Origin: Streptomyces sp. SDr-06
Lineage (GTDB): Bacteria > Actinomycetota > Actinomycetes > Streptomycetales > Streptomycetaceae
Assembly: GCF_003324565.1 (NCBI RefSeq)
Contig: NZ_QOLA01000009.1
Location: 208,196 to 272,195, forward strand
DNA length: 64,000 nt
Direction of reading: 5' to 3'
A program made the position numbers and the translations under genes. Below, piece after piece: positions 49,644-60,300 of this stretch; within the stretch, counting starts at the first letter, position 1, and every line of letters begins with the position of its first letter. The notes below the pieces were generated by a model, which had not been told where the DNA came from, did no database searches, and saw nothing but the letters and a program-made list of their open reading frames with translations.

Positions 49644-52034
49644 ATGCCATCCGCCCAGGGCAGTTCACGCCGCACCTTCCTCGCCGCGTCCGGCACCGGC
49701 GCCGCCGCCGTCGCGCTCGGCCTCACGCTGGACACCGCACCGGCCGGAGCGTCCCAACTCGCCTCGGCCGCCGACGAGTTCGACACCCTGCGGCTCAGGT
49801 GGCGCGAGCTCACGCTCGGCTCAGGGTTCGACGCGAGCGCCGAGCCCTATGCCACCAAGCTGGCCGCGCTCGGCACGTCGGCCCGCGCCGCCCTCGCCAC
49901 CATGGCCCCCACGGCCGGCTCGCTCTGGCCGGACCAGCCACTGACCAGCCCCGCCACCGGCTCGGCGAACATGAGCGCCAGTTACGGCCGGCTCAACACC
50001 ATGGCGCAGGCCTGGGCGCAGCCCGGCACCGGCTCCACCGGCGACAGCACCCTGATCGCCGCGGTGGGCCGGGGGCTCGACCACCTCCACAGCCAGATCT
50101 ACAACGAGACCACCAAGCCCTTCGGCAACTGGTGGGACTGGCAGATCGGCAGCCCCCGCCTCCTCCTCGACACCGCCGTCATCGCCCACGACACCCTCAC
50201 CGCGGAACAGCTCGGCCACTGCGCCGCCGCGATCGACCACTTCGTACCGGACAGCGCGGTCGCCGTCTACAGCGGCACCTCCACCGGCGCCAACCGCACC
50301 GACCTCTGCCGGGTGCTCGCCACGCGCGGGGTGCTCGGCAGGAACGCCGCGAAGATCGCGCTGGCCCGCGACGCGCTGTCGCCCGTCTTCCCGTACGTCA
50401 CCTCCGGCGACGGCCTGTACGCCGACGGATCGTTCGTCCAGCACACCTGGATCGCGTACACCGGCTCCTACGGCGAGGTCCAGATCGACGGCCTGTCCCG
50501 GCTCTTCGCGCTGCTCGCCGGCTCCAGCTGGGCGGTCACCGACCCGAACCGGCAGATCATCCTCGACTCCGTGGAACGCGCCTACGCGCCCTTCATCCAC
50601 GACGGCCTGATGATGGACTGCGTCAACGGCCGTGCCGTCTCCCGCCAGACCACCGACGACCAGCTCATGGGCCGCACGATCATGGCCCACATCGCCATGC
50701 TCGCCCTCGGGGCGTCCGCCGCCGAACGCGACCGCTGGCGCGCGCTGATCAAGGGCTGGGTGGACCGCGCCCAGACCACCCCGGTCCTCACCGACCAGCG
50801 GCTCTCCGTCGCCAACCTCGCCCTGCTGCGGGCCGCCGTGGACGCCGCGCCCGCCGCCGCTCCCGCCCCCACCGGGCCGCACCTGTTCCCCGCCATGGAC
50901 CGCGCGGTGCACCGCGGCACCCGCTTCGCCGCCTCCCTGAGCATGTCCTCCAGCCGGATCGCGTACTACGAGAACGGCAACGGCGAGAACCTGCACGGCT
51001 GGCACACCGGCTCCGGAATGCTCGCCTGGTGGGGCGACGGCTTCGCGGGCGACCAGTACAGCGACGGTTTCTGGCCCACCGCCGACCCGTACCGCATGCC
51101 CGGCACCACGGTCGCGCGCAAGCCGCTCGCCGACGGCGAAGGCGGGGCATGGGGCGCGGCCAGACCCGCCGTGACCTGGGTGGGCGGCGCGAGCGACGGT
51201 ACGTACGCCGCCGTCGGCCAGCACCTCAAGGGGCTTTCCTCCACCCTCTCCGCCCGCAAGTCGTGGTTCTTCGTGGGCGACGAGATCGTGTGCCTGGGCG
51301 CCGGGATCACCGCCGCGGACCACGTATCCGTCGAGACGGTCGTCGACCAGCGCAACCTCGGCGCCACCGGCACCAACGCCCTCACCGTCGACGGCCGCCG
51401 CCTGCCCGCCACCCTCGGCCGGCACGACACCTTCCCGCGGGCCCGCTGGGCGCACCTCGCCGGCCACGGCGGCTACGTCTTCCCCGGCGGCGCCCGCGTG
51501 CGGGCGCTGCGCGAGGAGCGCACCGGCACCTGGAAGGCCATCAACACCGGCGGCACCGCCGACCCGGTCACCCGCCGCTACCTCACCCTCTGGTTCGACC
51601 ACGGCACCGACCCCGCCGACGCCTCGTACGCCTACGTCCTGCTCCCCGGGGCCAGGCAGCTGGAGACCGCGGTCCGCGCCGCCGACCGCGACAAGGTGCG
51701 CATCCGAGCCAACTCGGCCTCTCTGCACGCCATTTCGGTTCCCCGTGCCGGACTCCTCGCCGCCAACTTCTGGACGGCGGGCGCGGTGGACGGCCTGAGC
51801 GCCGACGGCCCGGCGAGCGTCCTGGTCCGCACCGCACGGCACACGGCGACCCTGGCGCTGGCCGCCCCCGAGCGCACTGGCGCTCCGGTCGAGGTGACCT
51901 GGGACCGGCCGGTACGCTCGGTGGCCTCGCGGGACCCGGGAGTGGAGGTCCTCGCCACCGGCCGCTCGCTGCGACTGCGCTTCTCGCCGGGCACCGCCTG
52001 CCGCACGGTGCGTACGGAACTGGTCCTCGGCTGA
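49644..52034 (+). CDS. Secreted polysaccharide lyase family 8 (hyaluronate/chondroitin/xanthan lyase type)
   Basis: 796 residues. A Tat signal (SSRRTFLAASGTGAAAVALG, cut near AGASQ) precedes an all-helical (alpha/alpha) domain. The catalytic residues are in place: Asn in NWWDWQIG (about 170-177), His in GSFVQHTWIAYTGSYG (about 265-280, with the catalytic Tyr), and conserved Arg residues after SSRIAYYENGNGENLHGWHTG. Beta-sandwich domains make up the C-terminal half. It cleaves an acidic polysaccharide by beta-elimination. The substrate is uncertain; hyaluronan is usual for Streptomyces PL8. Confidence 0.92.
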   Translation: MPSAQGSSRRTFLAASGTGAAAVALGLTLDTAPAGASQLASAADEFDTLRLRWRELTLGSGFDASAEPYATKLAALGTSARAALATMAPTAGSLWPDQPLTSPATGSANMSASYGRLNTMAQAWAQPGTGSTGDSTLIAAVGRGLDHLHSQIYNETTKPFGNWWDWQIGSPRLLLDTAVIAHDTLTAEQLGHCAAAIDHFVPDSAVAVYSGTSTGANRTDLCRVLATRGVLGRNAAKIALARDALSPVFPYVTSGDGLYADGSFVQHTWIAYTGSYGEVQIDGLSRLFALLAGSSWAVTDPNRQIILDSVERAYAPFIHDGLMMDCVNGRAVSRQTTDDQLMGRTIMAHIAMLALGASAAERDRWRALIKGWVDRAQTTPVLTDQRLSVANLALLRAAVDAAPAAAPAPTGPHLFPAMDRAVHRGTRFAASLSMSSSRIAYYENGNGENLHGWHTGSGMLAWWGDGFAGDQYSDGFWPTADPYRMPGTTVARKPLADGEGGAWGAARPAVTWVGGASDGTYAAVGQHLKGLSSTLSARKSWFFVGDEIVCLGAGITAADHVSVETVVDQRNLGATGTNALTVDGRRLPATLGRHDTFPRARWAHLAGHGGYVFPGGARVRALREERTGTWKAINTGGTADPVTRRYLTLWFDHGTDPADASYAYVLLPGARQLETAVRAADRDKVRIRANSASLHAISVPRAGLLAANFWTAGAVDGLSADGPASVLVRTARHTATLALAAPERTGAPVEVTWDRPVRSVASRDPGVEVLATGRSLRLRFSPGTACRTVRTELVLG

Positions 52035-52234
52035 CGCGGGGCTGACAGAACGCTGGCACCCGGCCGACGGCCCTCTCCCGCGGTCGTTGTCGAGACCCCA
52101 CAGATCTCGGGCCCTCTGAGCTGTCGAGTCGGGCTGTTGGTGCAGTTCTACTGTCAGCCCTCACTAGGAAAGCGGTCCCGAGACTGTGCAGAGTCGACGG
52201 AGGAAATCCTTGGTCGCTTTCGTAGGGTCGATAC

Positions 52235-53818
<1,584 letters not shown>

Positions 53819-53830
53819 GAGGAGACGAAC

Positions 53831-54043
53831 TTGAGCACTCCGAATTCCACCTCGTCCGAGTCCCTGCTCCGCGTGGAGAAGGGCGACGCCGCCCCCGAGG
53901 AGCTGGCCGCGATCACCGCGGTCCTGCTCGCCCGGGCCGCCGCCCAGCCCGCCCCCGCCCCCAAGCGCGGCCGCTCCACCGCGGGCTGGCGCCGCCTGGA
54001 GCGCACCCCCGGCTTCCGCGCCCCCCACTCCTGGCAGGGCTGA
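53831..54043 (+). CDS. accE: Acyl-CoA carboxylase epsilon subunit
   Basis: 70 residues. A small actinobacterial subunit that raises carboxylase activity by bridging alpha and beta subunits. It opens with a short polar tail, then LLRVEKGDAAPEELAAITAV (helix 1) and an Arg-rich end (RGRSTAGWRRLERTPGFRAP, finishing HSWQG). TTG 53831 is set by AGAGGAG six bases upstream. It is cotranscribed with accB and closed by a strong terminator. Confidence 0.92.
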   Translation: MSTPNSTSSESLLRVEKGDAAPEELAAITAVLLARAAAQPAPAPKRGRSTAGWRRLERTPGFRAPHSWQG

Positions 54044-54062
54044 CCCCGCCCAGGACCGCCTC

Positions 54063-54100
54063 GCGAAGAGCCCCCGCCCCTCCCGGCGGGGGCTCTTCGC
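54063..54100 (+). terminator. Terminator after accB-accE
   Basis: GCGAAGAGCCCCCGCC pairs perfectly with GGCGGGGGCTCTTCGC across a 6-base loop (CCTCCC), starting 20 bases after the accE stop. Confidence 0.85.
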
Positions 54101-54136
54101 TGTTCAGGGCCGCTGGGCCTATGTATATTAGGCGTA

Positions 54137-54155
54137 AACCTAGAGGGGCTAGGTT
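54137..54155. promoter_or_regulatory. Inverted repeat operator upstream of TetR gene
   Basis: AACCTAG (54137-54143) is inverted as CTAGGTT (54149-54155) with 5 bases between. It ends 20 bases before the TetR start, next to an A/T-rich TATATTAGG that could be the -10. It suits autoregulation by the downstream TetR protein. Confidence 0.65.
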
Positions 54156-54175
54156 CTGGCGCGGAGGTAATGGGG

Positions 54176-54763
54176 ATGGCCCGAGCGGGGCTGACGGTCG
54201 AGCGGCTCACCGTGGCGGCCGCCGAGCTGGCGGACGAAGCCGGGTTCGAGGGCATCACGCTGTCCGCGCTCGCCCGGCGCTTCGGGGTCAAGGACGCGAG
54301 CCTGTACTCGCACGTCAAGAACCTCCGCGAGCTGCGCCAGCGGGTGGCGCTGTACACGGCGGGGGAGTTCATCGACTCCATCGCCGCGGCCGTCGCGGGC
54401 CGGGCCGGCAAGGACGCCCTGGTCGCCTTCGCCGACGCCTACCGCGCCTACGCGCTGGCCCACCCCGGCCGGTACGCCGCCACCCAGTTCCGGGTCGACC
54501 CCGAGCTCCTGGTCGGCTCGACCGTCATGGCGCGCACCGCGGACACGACGTACGGCATGCTCCGCGCCTACGGCCTCACCGAACCCGACCTCACCGATGC
54601 CGTGCGCCTGCTGCGCAGCACCTTCCACGGCTACGTCAGCCTGGAGGCGGAGGGCGGATTCGGCCATCCCCGCGAGGTGCGGAGGTCGTGGGAGCGCGGC
54701 GTCGAGGCGCTGCACATCGCGCTGGAGCACTGGCCCCGGAGCGAGGAGAAGAACGATGACTGA
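54176..54763 (+). CDS. TetR family regulator with WHG-type C-terminal domain
   Basis: 195 residues. The HTH is EAGFEGITLSALARRFGVKD then ASLYSHVKNLRELRQRVA (about 21-58). The C-terminal domain has the FHGYVSLEAEGGFGHP stretch typical of the TetR_C WHG subgroup. The ATG at 54176 lies 7 bases after GGAGGT; the ATG at 54170 is too close to it. The last 8 bases overlap the alpha/beta hydrolase start, so the two form one unit that probably represses itself through the repeat at 54137. Confidence 0.9.
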   Translation: MARAGLTVERLTVAAAELADEAGFEGITLSALARRFGVKDASLYSHVKNLRELRQRVALYTAGEFIDSIAAAVAGRAGKDALVAFADAYRAYALAHPGRYAATQFRVDPELLVGSTVMARTADTTYGMLRAYGLTEPDLTDAVRLLRSTFHGYVSLEAEGGFGHPREVRRSWERGVEALHIALEHWPRSEEKNDD

Positions 54764-55586
54764 ACCGGCGGTCGGCACCCTGAAGGTGCCCGGCGCGACC
54801 CTGCGCCACGAGGTGCGCGGATCCGGGCCCGTACTGCTGCTCATCCCCGGTGGCGGCGGCGACGCCGGGATCTTCGAACCGGTCGCCGACGCGCTCGCCG
54901 ACCGCTTCACCGTGGTGACGTACGACCCGCGCGGCCACTCCCGCAGCCCGCTGGACGGGCCGGAGGTGGACCAGCGCGTCGAGGAGCAGGCCGACGACGC
55001 GTACCGGCTGCTCGCCCACGTCGCGCCCGACGGCGCGCCCGCCCACGTCTTCGGCACCAGCTCGGGTGCCATCGTCGCGGTGGAACTGCTCACCCGGCAC
55101 CCGGAACGCCTCGCGCGGGTGGTCGCGCACGAGCCGGTGCTGGTCGACCTGCTGCCCGACGCGGCCGAGCAGCACGCCTTCTTCGCCTCGGTCGTCGCGA
55201 CCTTCCACCGCGCGGGCGTCGCGGCGGCGATGGCCGAAATGGGCGCGGGGTGCGGCGAGGAGCGGGGCGACAAGCCGGACTTCTCCGGGCTCTCGCCGCG
55301 CATGGCCGAGACGTTCGGGCGGGTGGCCGGCAACGCGGCGTTCTTCCTGGGGCGGATCCTCGGCCCGTTCAGCGGCCATGTGCCCGACCTGGCCCGACTC
55401 GACGCGCAGGCGGGCAAGTTGGTGCCCGCGGCGGGGTGGGCGTCGCACGGATTGCGGCTGTACCGTCCGGCCGCGAAGCTCGCCGAGCGGTACGGGACCG
55501 AGCTCGCGGAGTTCCCCGGCGGGCACGTGGGAGTGGTGACGCATCCAGCCCCATTCGCCCTGAAGCTGGGCGAGTTGCTGGGCTGA
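54756..55586 (+). CDS. Alpha/beta hydrolase
   Basis: 276 residues. The oxyanion region is LLLIPGGGGDAGIF (about 29-42), then VVTYDPRGHSRS (about 58-69). The nucleophile elbow GTSSG puts Ser near residue 104, and the catalytic His is in FPGGHVGVV near the C-terminus. It is an esterase/lactonase-like hydrolase of unknown substrate. It is translationally coupled to the TetR gene, which suggests the hydrolase degrades or produces the ligand that the regulator senses. Confidence 0.87.
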   Translation: MTEPAVGTLKVPGATLRHEVRGSGPVLLLIPGGGGDAGIFEPVADALADRFTVVTYDPRGHSRSPLDGPEVDQRVEEQADDAYRLLAHVAPDGAPAHVFGTSSGAIVAVELLTRHPERLARVVAHEPVLVDLLPDAAEQHAFFASVVATFHRAGVAAAMAEMGAGCGEERGDKPDFSGLSPRMAETFGRVAGNAAFFLGRILGPFSGHVPDLARLDAQAGKLVPAAGWASHGLRLYRPAAKLAERYGTELAEFPGGHVGVVTHPAPFALKLGELLG

Positions 55587-55663
55587 GCGGACCTGGCTCG
55601 AATGCGCCGGTGTTCGGTCGGGGCCGCAGGGGGCCGTCCGCCCCGCGCTCCCGGGCAAGCGAC

Positions 55664-55701
55664 GAAGGCCCCGGGTTCCCTGGCGGGAAGGCGGGGCCTT
55701 C
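55664..55701. terminator. Terminator between the hydrolase gene and conservon cvnD2
   Basis: GAAGGCCCCG (55664-55673) pairs with CGGGGCCTTC (55692-55701). It lies between convergent genes and can serve both strands. Confidence 0.7.
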
Positions 55702-55716
55702 TCGTCTGTCGCCGTA

Positions 55717-56298
55717 CTACCGGAGTCGGGCCATGAGGGCGTGTTCGACGAGGGTGATGAGGGCGCTCTTGGCGTCGGCGCGGTGGCGGGCGTCGGTGAC
55801 GATGATCGGGGTGTCGGGTCCGATCTGGAGGGCTTCGCGTACTTCGTCGGGGGTGTAGGGCTGGTGTCCGTCGAAGCCGTTGAGGGCGATGACGAAGGGG
55901 AGGCCGCTGTTCTCGAAGTAGTCGACGGCGGGGAAGCAGTCGGCGAGGCGGCGGGTGTCGACGAGGACGACGGCGCCGATGGCGCCGCGTACGAGGTCGT
56001 CCCACATGAACCAGAAGCGGTCCTGGCCGGGGGTGCCGAACAGGTACAGGATCAGGTCCTGGTCGAGGGTGATGCGGCCGAAGTCCATCGCCACGGTCGT
56101 CGTGGTCTTGTCACCCGTGTGCGTGAGGTCGTCGATGCCTGCCGACGCCGAGGTCATCACGGCTTCCGTACGCAGCGGGTTGATCTCCGAGACCGCGCCG
56201 ACGAACGTGGTCTTGCCCACGCCGAAACCGCCCGCCACCACGATCTTCGCGGAAGTAGTGGAGCGGGCAGCACCGCCGCTAGAGCTTGCGAAGTCCAC
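55717..56298 (-). CDS. cvnD2: Conservon Ras-like GTPase CvnD (first conservon)
   Basis: 193 residues. A MglA/Ras-type P-loop protein: GGFGVGKTTFVGAVSEI (Walker A, about 23-39), FGTPGQDRFWFMW (G3 variant, about 88-100), and ALNGFDGHQPY in place of the usual NKxD. It is the last gene of the cvnA-B-C-D order and overlaps the DUF742 gene by 20 bases. It presumably acts as the output switch of a membrane sensor complex. It differs from the second CvnD at only two residues (4 and 193). The symbol follows S. coelicolor gene order from memory. Confidence 0.93.
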   Translation of the reverse strand: MDFASSSGGAARSTTSAKIVVAGGFGVGKTTFVGAVSEINPLRTEAVMTSASAGIDDLTHTGDKTTTTVAMDFGRITLDQDLILYLFGTPGQDRFWFMWDDLVRGAIGAVVLVDTRRLADCFPAVDYFENSGLPFVIALNGFDGHQPYTPDEVREALQIGPDTPIIVTDARHRADAKSALITLVEHALMARLR

Positions 56299-56863
56299 TG
56301 AGCACCCTTTCGAGCAGTGTCACGTCTGGCTGTCCGCCGGCGGACTCGTCGCCGCCGGGCTGGTGGATGGCGACAAGTCCGGCCTCCGCCAGGTCGGCGA
56401 CGAGGATCCGGGCAACGCCGAGGGGGATGGAGAGGAGTGCCGAGATCTCTGCGACCGACTTGATCTCGCGGCACAGGTGGCAGATCCGCTGGTGCTCGGG
56501 CAACTGCCCTTGCAGCCTTGCCGGTTCCGCCGTGGTGTGCACCAGCGCCTCGATGGCGAGCTGGTAGCGCGGCCGGGTGCGGCCGCCGGTCATGGCGTAC
56601 GGCCGCACAAGGGGATTGTGCGCGCCGCCCGCCGGGGAAGGCTGGGGGGTCTGCCTCGGCTGCACCGGTTCGATCCGGGGCTGCGGCGGCTGGTCGTACG
56701 GGCTCGGCTGACGGTTCGGCTGCTGGTAGGGCCCCTGGTACTGGCCGCCCTGTCCCTGACCGTGTCTGGTCGGCGTGGAGGGGAAGTTGAAGCGGTTCTG
56801 CCCGTGCTCACCCGGAGACTGCTGTCCACCGCTGTAAGGGTGACCGCCTGGGGGTGTTGTCAC
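56279..56863 (-). CDS. cvnC2: Conservon DUF742 protein CvnC (first conservon)
   Basis: 194 residues. A Pro/Gln/Gly/Tyr-rich N-terminal tail of about 80 residues is followed by the DUF742 winged-helix-like domain: NPLVRPYAMTGGRTRPRYQL, LPEHQRICHLCREIKSVAEI with the CxxC pair, and SIPLGVARILVADLAEAGLV. GTG 56863 has GGAGGAGGAAAC upstream; the ATG at 56896 has none. Overlap with cvnD2 implies coupled translation. The second CvnC has a much shorter tail. Confidence 0.92.
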   Translation of the reverse strand: MTTPPGGHPYSGGQQSPGEHGQNRFNFPSTPTRHGQGQGGQYQGPYQQPNRQPSPYDQPPQPRIEPVQPRQTPQPSPAGGAHNPLVRPYAMTGGRTRPRYQLAIEALVHTTAEPARLQGQLPEHQRICHLCREIKSVAEISALLSIPLGVARILVADLAEAGLVAIHQPGGDESAGGQPDVTLLERVLSGLRKL

Positions 56864-56974
56864 GTTTCCTCCTCCGACTACCGGTGCCCGTCCCATTGGG
56901 GCCGCGCCACCGCACCTTATGGGGCGGTGGCGAGAAACGCACGGCCTGTCTGCTGATTGAGAACTGATCGGTAA

Positions 56975-57397
56975 CTAGTTAAGAAGGCTTCCCTGAAGTT
57001 CCGCGCGCAGGTCGGGAGTCAGCACGCTCCCGGCACGGTCCACGAGCAGGGCCATCTCGTAACCCACCAGACCGATGTCGGCCTCCGGGTGCGCGAGGAC
57101 GGCGAGGGAGGAACCGTCGGAGACCGACATGATGAAGAGGAAGCCGCGCTCCATCTCCACCACCGTCTGGTTGACGGCACCGCCTTCGAAGATCCGGGAG
57201 GCACCCGCGGTGAGGGACGTCAGACCGGAGGCCACGGCCGCCAGCTGATCGGCCCGGTCCCGGGGGAAGCCTTCGGACATCGCCAGCAGGAGTCCGTCGG
57301 CGGAGACCACCACCGTGTGGGACACCCCGGGGGTGTTGTCCACGAAGTTGGTGATCAACCAGTTCAGATTCTGCGCCGCCTGGCTCATCGGGCTCAC
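56975..57397 (-). CDS. cvnB2: Conservon roadblock/LC7 protein CvnB (first conservon)
   Basis: 140 residues. The roadblock/LC7 fold (NLNWLITNFVDNTPGVSHTV; AVASGLTSLTAGASRIFEGG; GSSLAVLAHPEADIGLVGYE) regulates Ras-like GTPases such as CvnD. The GTG at 57397 is chosen because AGGAG sits 7 bases upstream, within the end of cvnA2, and the second conservon has TTG at the same place. The cvnA stop at 57399 is one base away. Confidence 0.93.
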   Translation of the reverse strand: MSPMSQAAQNLNWLITNFVDNTPGVSHTVVVSADGLLLAMSEGFPRDRADQLAAVASGLTSLTAGASRIFEGGAVNQTVVEMERGFLFIMSVSDGSSLAVLAHPEADIGLVGYEMALLVDRAGSVLTPDLRAELQGSLLN

Positions 57398-57398
57398 A

Positions 57399-60300
57399 CT
57401 AACGCTCCTGGTTGTAGGTGTTACTTGTGTCCGACCCCGCGTTACGGCCCTGCTGGACACCGCGGCGCAGGTTGCTCAACCTGCCGCGCACGTCCTCCGG
57501 AGCGCGGGAGACCTGGGGGCCGCCCTGCGGAGTCTGCTCGGCCGCGCCCTCGACCAGATTGGCCTTGGGCACCCGCCGGGGGAGACCGGAGGGAGTGACC
57601 CCGCCGGCCTTGGGCTCACGGAGCTTCTCGGCCCGCGTCCAGCGCTCGTCGTTGGTCGAGCGCCAGTCGCCTGCCGGTCCGTCCGGAGTCGCGGCCTGCT
57701 GCCCCTGCTCCTGCTCGGGCTCGGCCGGCCGGCTCTGCTGGCTGCCGCGCCGCGGCAGACCCGCGCCGGTCAGCCCGTGACCGTTGGTCGGGGTGGGGCC
57801 CGGACGGTCGAAGCCTACGCGGTCCGCGGTGCCCTCGGGAACGCCCCGGGACTCCTCGACGGATTCCGCTTCCGGCTGGAAGGGGGCCGCGTACGGCTCC
57901 TGGTAGGCGTTCTCCTGCTGCCAATCGCCTTGCGGCGCCTGGGCGGCGTACGGGGCCTCGTAAGGGCCCTGGTCGGCCGCGGGGCCCCCGTAGGAGCCTT
58001 CCGCATAGCCGGACTCCTGGTAGCCGTTCTGGGGCGCGTAGGAGTCCTGCGCGTAGGCACCGGTGTGCTCGGGGGCGTACTGCTGGTTCTGGTACGAGCC
58101 GTCGTAGCCGCCGCCCGCTTGCTGAGGCTCGTAGGAGCCCTCGTAGGACTGGTCCTGCGTCGCGTACTGCTGCGGGCCCTCGTACGAGCCGTCGTACGCC
58201 GGGGACTGCTGGGGCTCCAACTCGTCCCGGAACAGCGGGCGTTCGCCGCCCTGCGCCTGGGCCTCCAGGGCCGCGCGGCGCTCCTCGCGCATCAACGACC
58301 GGTTCACCGGGTCGAGTTCGCGCGGGTCGGACTGATCGGCGCTCTCGTACCGCGAGTCGTCGAAGCCGAGCTCGGCCGCCGTCCGCATCGGGGCGGGAGC
58401 GGACTCGTACGCCTGCTGCTGGTGCTGCTCGGGGATGATCGAGGACACCGTGAAGTCGTCGCCCAGCGGGGCGCTCTCGCCACCGCCACCATGGGTGATC
58501 GGGTCCGGGAGCATGACCAGGGACGTGGTGCCGGCCTGCTCGCCCGAGGGGCGCAGCTGGACCCGGATGCCGTGCCGGTCGGACAGCCGGCCGACCACGA
58601 ACAGGCCCATGCGCTGGGAGACGGCGGCGTCCACGGTCGGCGGGTTGGCCAGGCGGTGGTTGATGTCCGCGAAGTCCTCGGCGGTCAGGCCGATGCCCTT
58701 GTCGTGGATCTCGATCATGACGCGGCCGTCGGGGAGACGGGTCGCGGTGACGCGGACCTTGGTCTGCGGGGAGGAGAACGTGGTGGCGTTCTCCAGGAGC
58801 TCGGCGAGCAGGTGCACGAGGTCGGTCACGGCACGGCCGTGGATCTCGGCCTCCGGGACGCCGGACAGCTCGATGCGCTCGTACGACTCCACCTCGGAGG
58901 AGGCGGCGCGCAGCACGTCGACCAGCGGGACCGGCTGGTCCCAGCGGCGGCCCGGCTCCTCGCCCGCGAGGACCAGCAGGTTCTCGCCGTTGCGGCGCAT
59001 ACGGGTCGCGAGGTGGTCCAGCTTGAAGAGGCTCTCCAGCTGGTCCGGGTCGGCCTCGTTGTTCTCCAGGTCGGTGATGAGGGTCAGCTGGCCCTCGATC
59101 AGGGACTGGTTGCGGCGCGAGAGGTTGGTGAAGATCGCGTTGACGTTTCCTCGCAGGAGGGCCTGCTCGGCGGCGAGGCGGACGGCCTCGCGGTGCACCT
59201 GGTCGAAGGCGCGGGCGACCTCGCCGATCTCGTCCGTGGAGTCGATCGGGATCGGCTCGACGCGGGTGTCGACCCGGCCCGGCTCGGTGCGCGAGAGCTG
59301 GTCGACGAGCATCGGCAGGCGCTGCTCGGCCACGTCGAAGGCGGCGTTGCGCAGTCGGCGCATCGAGCGGCTCATCTGGCGGGCCACCATGCCGGCCAGG
59401 ATGAAGGCGGCGAGCAGGGCGACCACGACGATCGCACCGTTGATGTACGCGGTGGTCTTGGCGTCGTCGGCGATCTGGCCGGCCTCGGTCACGGCCCGGC
59501 CCACGAGCTCGTCCTCGACCTCGCTGTAGCCCTCGAACTTCGAGGTGGACGCGGCCATCCAGGACTCGGGCGTGATGCCCTGGGCCTTGAGCTGCTTGGC
59601 GGTCTGGCCCTCGCCGATCGCGGCGGCCATGCCGTTGTAGATCGAGCCGTCGGCGGCCGGGGCGGCACCGATGTGCGGGCCGTTGTCGGCCTGCTGCTTG
59701 GCTCCCGGGAAGTCCTGGGCGACCTTCGCCGCCTTGGTGGCCATGACCTCCTTGAGGTGCTGGCTGTCGGCGTCCGTACCACCGGCGTCGAACTCGCCGA
59801 GGGCGATGAACTCCAGGTAGTTGTACGAGTTGAACGCCTTGACCTGCATCTGGAAGGTCTTGGGGTCGTCGCTCGGCCGCAGCAGGAGGTGCAGGCCGAT
59901 GGAGCGCTGGAGCGACTCCGCGGACTTGGCGAGGTCGACCGCGTACACCATGCGGCCGTAGCTGGTGATGTTGCCGGTGCCCAGGCCGAGCTCGTTGGAG
60001 AACGTGCTCAGGTAGTGCGGGATCGCGGTGTAGCCCTCTTCGGTCAGCACCGGGTTCTTGGCCTCGACGCCCTTGGCGTACGCGGTCTTGCGCAGGTCGT
60101 CGAGGGTCTTCTCGGCGTCGCGGACCTTGGCCAGGCGGCGCTTGAGGCTCGGGGTGTCCGGCATGCCCTTGACGGCGTCGTCGAACTTGGCGCGGGCCGC
60201 GTCCGAGGTCGCGTACGCCTTGCTGACGTCGTCGCTGTCGCGCTTGTTCTGGAGCAGCGGCTGAGCGGTGAGGTCACGCTCGTTGAGAAGCGCCTGGCCG

